Source: Robertkochia solimangrovi
GTDB lineage: Bacteria > Bacteroidota > Bacteroidia > Flavobacteriales > Flavobacteriaceae
Length of the DNA: 64,000 nucleotides
Direction: 5' to 3'
NCBI RefSeq assembly: GCF_007279655.1
Contig: NZ_QKWN01000006.1
Location: 264,033-328,032, forward strand
Of the stretch, positions 60,648-64,000 are shown piece after piece; within the stretch, counting starts at the first letter, position 1; the number at the start of each line of letters is the position of its first letter. The notes below the pieces were generated by a model. That model saw only the letters and a list, made by a program, of their open reading frames with translations, made no database searches and had not been told where the DNA came from. Both the position numbers and the translations under genes were made by a program.

Positions 60648-62450
60648 ATGCAAACCACTGATAAAGAATTAACACGAGGCGGCCAGTTTCTGGTAAAGGA
60701 AACTCCGGCTGAAGATGTCTTCACTCCGGAAGATTTTTCGGAAGAACAACAAATGATGCGCGATTCCGTCAAGGAATTTGTTGACCGGGAAATATGGGCA
60801 AAAAAAGAACAGTTCGAAAAGAAGGATTATGCATTGACCAAATCCGTAATGGATAAGGCCGCGGAACTCGGACTTCTTGGTGTTGCCGTTCCGGAGGAAT
60901 ATGAAGGTTTGGGTATGGGATTCGTAACCACTATGCTGGTATGTGATTATATCTCAGGGGCAACCGGATCCTTTGCCACAGCATTTGGGGCACACACCGG
61001 TATCGGCACCATGCCGATCACGCTTTATGGTACAGAAGAACAAAAGCAAAAATATGTCCCTAAACTGGCGACCGGGGAATGGTATGGCGCATACTGCTTA
61101 ACAGAACCTGGAGCAGGTTCCGATGCTAACAGTGGAAAGACCAAGGCCGTGCTATCTGAAGATGGTACACACTATTTGATCAGCGGTCAGAAAATGTGGA
61201 TTTCGAATGCCGGATTTGCCAGTCTTTTCATTGTTTTTGCCAGAATTGAAGATGATAAAAACATCACTGGATTTATCGTTGAAAACGACCCTTCTAATGG
61301 CATTACGTTAGGAGAAGAAGAACATAAACTCGGAATTCATTCATCTTCTACCCGTCAGGTATTCTTTAGCGAAACGAAAGTTCCCGTAGAGAATATGTTA
61401 TCAGAAAGAGGAAACGGATTCAAGATCGCCATGAATGCATTGAACATCGGGAGGATCAAACTTGCCGCTGCCTGTCTTGATGCACAGCGCCGCGTAACAA
61501 CTGAAGCCGTTAAATATGCTAATGAAAGAATACAGTTCAAGACTCCTATCGCAAAATTCGGAGCGATCAAAGCAAAGCTGGCAGAGATGGCTACGAATGC
61601 CTATGTAGGTGAATCTGCTTGTTACCGTGCTGCTAAAGATATCGAGAACAGAATTGAGATCAGACTCTCCGACGGTGCTTCACATTCAGAAGCTGAACTA
61701 AAAGGAGTAGAAGAATATGCGATCGAATGTTCTATCCTTAAAGTAGCGGTATCAGAAGATTGTCAGCAATGTACAGACGAAGGAATTCAGATCTTCGGAG
61801 GGATGGGGTTCTCTGCAGATACCCCGATGGAATCTGCCTGGAGAGATGCCCGAATCTCAAGAATCTATGAAGGAACCAATGAGATCAATAGAATGCTTGC
61901 TGTAGGTATGCTGATCAAAAAAGCAATGAAGGGACATGTAGACCTTTTAGGTCCTGCCATGGCCGTTAAAGATGAATTGATGGGAATTCCTTCCTTTGAT
62001 ACACCCGATTATAGTGAAGCATTGAGTGAGGAGAAAGAAATGATCACCAAGCTTAAAAAAGCCTTCCTTATGGTTGCAGGTGCAGGCGTACAAAAATATG
62101 GACCGGAACTTGAAGAACATCAGCAACTATTGATGGCTGCTGCCGATATTCTGATCGAGATCTATATGGCTGAATCAGCCTTGTTAAGAACAGAAAAGAA
62201 TATAAAACGCTTTGGTGAAGAAAGTCAGGCACATCAGATCGCGATGACCAAACTCAATCTGTTCAATGCGGTTGAAAAGATCAACACCAAAGGTAAGGAA
62301 GGTATCGCAAGCCTTGCAGAAGGAGATGAACAGCGAATGATGTTGATGGGTCTTAAACGATTCACTAAATACACCAACCTGCCTAACGTGGTTGAATTGA
62401 GAAATAAGATCGCAGAAAAAGTAACTGCAGAAAATAAATATTGTTTTTAG
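60648..62450 (+). CDS. fadE: Acyl-CoA dehydrogenase, long form (FadE-like)
   Basis: 600 residues. FAD-dependent acyl-CoA dehydrogenase: YCLTEPGAGSDANSGKTKA (FAD/substrate), GQKMWISNAGFA, ERGNGFKIAMNALNIGRIKLAAACLDAQRR, GIQIFGGMGFSADTPMESAWRDARISRIYEGTNEINR with catalytic Glu408 in the YEGT motif. It carries about 190 extra C-terminal residues beyond the usual 400, as in Bacillus FadE/YusJ and VLCAD-like enzymes. It makes the first double bond of acyl-CoA. Last gene of the operon, 71 nt after fadA, with a terminator after it. Electron acceptor (ETF) genes are not in the window. Confidence 0.93.
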   Translation: MQTTDKELTRGGQFLVKETPAEDVFTPEDFSEEQQMMRDSVKEFVDREIWAKKEQFEKKDYALTKSVMDKAAELGLLGVAVPEEYEGLGMGFVTTMLVCDYISGATGSFATAFGAHTGIGTMPITLYGTEEQKQKYVPKLATGEWYGAYCLTEPGAGSDANSGKTKAVLSEDGTHYLISGQKMWISNAGFASLFIVFARIEDDKNITGFIVENDPSNGITLGEEEHKLGIHSSSTRQVFFSETKVPVENMLSERGNGFKIAMNALNIGRIKLAAACLDAQRRVTTEAVKYANERIQFKTPIAKFGAIKAKLAEMATNAYVGESACYRAAKDIENRIEIRLSDGASHSEAELKGVEEYAIECSILKVAVSEDCQQCTDEGIQIFGGMGFSADTPMESAWRDARISRIYEGTNEINRMLAVGMLIKKAMKGHVDLLGPAMAVKDELMGIPSFDTPDYSEALSEEKEMITKLKKAFLMVAGAGVQKYGPELEEHQQLLMAAADILIEIYMAESALLRTEKNIKRFGEESQAHQIAMTKLNLFNAVEKINTKGKEGIASLAEGDEQRMMLMGLKRFTKYTNLPNVVELRNKIAEKVTAENKYCF

Positions 62451-62491
62451 ATCTAAAGATATTCTATTAGGTTTTAGAATTTAGTTGTTTG

Positions 62492-62523
62492 AAAAAGGCT
62501 GCCTTTATTGGCAGCCTTTTTTT
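62492..62523 (+). terminator. Terminator of the fad operon
   Basis: Stem GGCTGCC/GGCAGCC (62497-62503 with 62510-62516), flanked by A5 and T7, 42 nt after fadE. Confidence 0.9.
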
Positions 62524-62594
62524 GTTCTGTTTAGTAATGTTGAATTTTTAAGTACCTGCCAGCACCAGTTTATGATGCTTCATTGCATTATAAA

Positions 62595-64000
62595 TTACTC
62601 GTCAAAGACATTCTTCAGAAAATCTGTGATATAGGTTATGGTAGGTTCATACCATGGGTTCACAAGCCAGAAGGAGTGCGGAGAATCCGGGATGGTATGC
62701 ACTTCTGAATAGATTCCTCTATTTTTTAATTCATTGATCATGGCATCACGGCCTGCATGAAATCGCGGTTGAGCACTGTTTACAAATAGTATCGGAGGTG
62801 TATTTTCACTTACATATTCCAAAGGTGAAGCCGCCTTCCATATTTCGAGGTTTTCCGATTTATAGCCGCCGAGCCATTTTGCAGCATATCGCCCCTCTTC
62901 AGCTTCCGGACTAACAAAGGACACGATTCCATCAATATTGATTATCGCTTGTACTTTAGAATTGCCCGTTCCGGTTACACCGGACAGGCTTGCAAGTTGT
63001 GCTCCGGCCGAAGCCCCCAGGACAGCCACCCTATCCGGATCAACATTAAATTCTTCGGCATGATTCCTGAGATAAGTCAGTGCCGCATGCAGATCATTTA
63101 AGGCAGCAGGATAAGGCTTTTCATCACTAAGTGTATAGGAAACGTTCATAGCTACATATCCAGCCCTGGCTAAATCATACGCGAGGATTTCCATGTTATC
63201 CTTACTTCCAGAGATCCATCCGCCTCCGTGAACTAATAAAACTGCCGGATGTGGTTTCCTTCCTTTATTCGGCAGAAATATATCTGCCTTTTTATCGGTT
63301 CCATCTCCAACCCGGTATATGATATCCTTTTTTAAATCTGTCTTCAATTTATCAGGCAATCCTGTTGGAGTAACATCTGGATAATATTTTTTAAGCTTCT
63401 CCGAAGTGGTCTGTATGGTATAGGGAGAAGGCTTCAGACTATCAAGCGCTAGTACTTTCAGCCCCTCAAATACTTGTTGTGCCACTGCCCTGGCACCATC
63501 CGGTTGAAAATGGGTGTTGTCGTTCTGTCCTTTAGGATAGGCTTCATATACCCCGGCTGGCAAATTCATAAAATAATGCTCCGAAACATATTCCTTCCCC
63601 TTCTTTGTGAAAAAAGCTCTTGAACGCATGTTAAGATCGATCAGTGGTACCTTCATTTCTAAAGCCACTTCTCTCGGCGCCAGATCATACATACCATGTA
63701 TATCTTCGAGAACTCCCTCTTTCCATGGATAATTTCTTGCTACTGGAGTCAGGATGATCGGGAAGGCTCCTTTTTCACGACTTTGCGAAACAAACAATCG
63801 TAAGAATTCCTTATATCCTGTTGTATCCACATACCGCTCCGGTTTGTTTTCAGCAGCATCGTTATGTCCGAATTGCATCATTACAATATCACCCGGTCGT
63901 AATGACTCATAGACCTTTCGCCATCTGCCTTCCTGAAAAAAGGTACGGGTACTCCTACCACCCCGAGCCCGGTCATCAACGATCACAGAATCCGTTCTGA
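62595..64000 (-). CDS. Two-domain esterase: CE12-like SGNH acetylesterase fused to alpha/beta hydrolase (5' end cut off)
   Basis: At least 468 residues in one frame; it continues past the right edge, since the codons before a GTG at 63986 are open (RTDS). Domain 1 (to about residue 190): VDDRARGGRSTRTFFQEGRW (block after the missing N-terminal GDS), MMQFGHNDAAENK (block III Gly-His-Asn-Asp) and NDNTHFQPDGA (catalytic D-x-x-H), as in rhamnogalacturonan acetylesterases (CE12). Domain 2: LLVHGGGWISGSKDN (oxyanion), VLGASAGAQLASL (nucleophile Ser) and PDSPHSFWLV (His). This is a bifunctional deacetylase of plant pectin or xylan type. A neighbouring pectin locus may lie beyond the edge. Confidence 0.88.
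   Translation of the reverse strand, partial: RTDSVIVDDRARGGRSTRTFFQEGRWRKVYESLRPGDIVMMQFGHNDAAENKPERYVDTTGYKEFLRLFVSQSREKGAFPIILTPVARNYPWKEGVLEDIHGMYDLAPREVALEMKVPLIDLNMRSRAFFTKKGKEYVSEHYFMNLPAGVYEAYPKGQNDNTHFQPDGARAVAQQVFEGLKVLALDSLKPSPYTIQTTSEKLKKYYPDVTPTGLPDKLKTDLKKDIIYRVGDGTDKKADIFLPNKGRKPHPAVLLVHGGGWISGSKDNMEILAYDLARAGYVAMNVSYTLSDEKPYPAALNDLHAALTYLRNHAEEFNVDPDRVAVLGASAGAQLASLSGVTGTGNSKVQAIINIDGIVSFVSPEAEEGRYAAKWLGGYKSENLEIWKAASPLEYVSENTPPILFVNSAQPRFHAGRDAMINELKNRGIYSEVHTIPDSPHSFWLVNPWYEPTITYITDFLKNVFDE

Noticed and set aside
1-64000. tRNA, rRNA, CRISPR array, prophage, insertion sequence
   Set aside because: None could be recognised by reading: no T-loop/CCA patterns, no regular 28-37 bp repeat arrays beyond the satD operators, and no transposase or integrase motifs. 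A covariance search would be needed to exclude tRNA fully.

Overview
The window looks like a chromosome segment from a marine-type member of the Bacteroidota, family Flavobacteriaceae. The evidence is the SusC/SusD pair, many lipoproteins with acidic residues just after the lipobox Cys, promoters of the TAnnTTTG type, a type IX-secretion-like C-terminus, and characteristic family versions of genes (SatD/DUF3307, DUF4199, a 950-residue CarB, a sigma/DYF-protein/Spy-like trio). Genus cannot be fixed from the sequence. No rRNA, tRNA, CRISPR array, insertion sequence or prophage was recognised. Layout: (1) 1-3.5 kb: a cut-off ECF sigma factor facing left and two tandem S41 protease lipoproteins. 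(2) 3.5-9.8 kb: a vitamin B12 locus. A cobalamin riboswitch precedes btuB and a BtuG-like beta-propeller lipoprotein on the minus strand. A BtuF-BtuC-BtuD-like inner-membrane ABC importer runs divergently. (3) 10.0-25.6 kb: a ten-gene polysaccharide utilization locus on the minus strand, SusC-SusD-LamG lipoprotein-two GH144-type lipoproteins-esterase-GH3-alpha/beta hydrolase-FGly sulfatase-EEP phosphoesterase. The GH144 plus GH3 pair points to beta-1,2-glucan; the four decoration-removing enzymes suggest a substituted form. (4) 25.8-29.0 kb: rmuC, then satD-DUF3307 preceded by three 20-bp palindromes at exact 28-bp spacing, then a small secreted protein. (5) 29.1-46.4 kb: mostly housekeeping: carB, rpmH, a TPR membrane protein, cardiolipin synthase, lytic transglycosylase, mtaB, a GlmU-like protein, rpmE2, DUF4199, a GT2 glycosyltransferase, a phosphohexomutase and an MsbA-like exporter. 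(6) 46.6-56.3 kb: an ECF sigma operon with membrane and Spy-like partners, a YCF48-like lipoprotein, rsmB, purL and an acyl-CoA synthetase. (7) 56.4-62.5 kb: a MarR regulator with a 22-bp perfect palindrome in its promoter, followed by fadN-fadA-fadE beta-oxidation genes. (8) The right edge holds an incomplete two-domain esterase (CE12-like SGNH plus alpha/beta hydrolase). The strongest candidates for new biology are the SatD operator array, the decorated beta-1,2-glucan PUL, the B12 locus in which only the outer-membrane arm carries a riboswitch, the MarR/fad operator, and the fused esterase.
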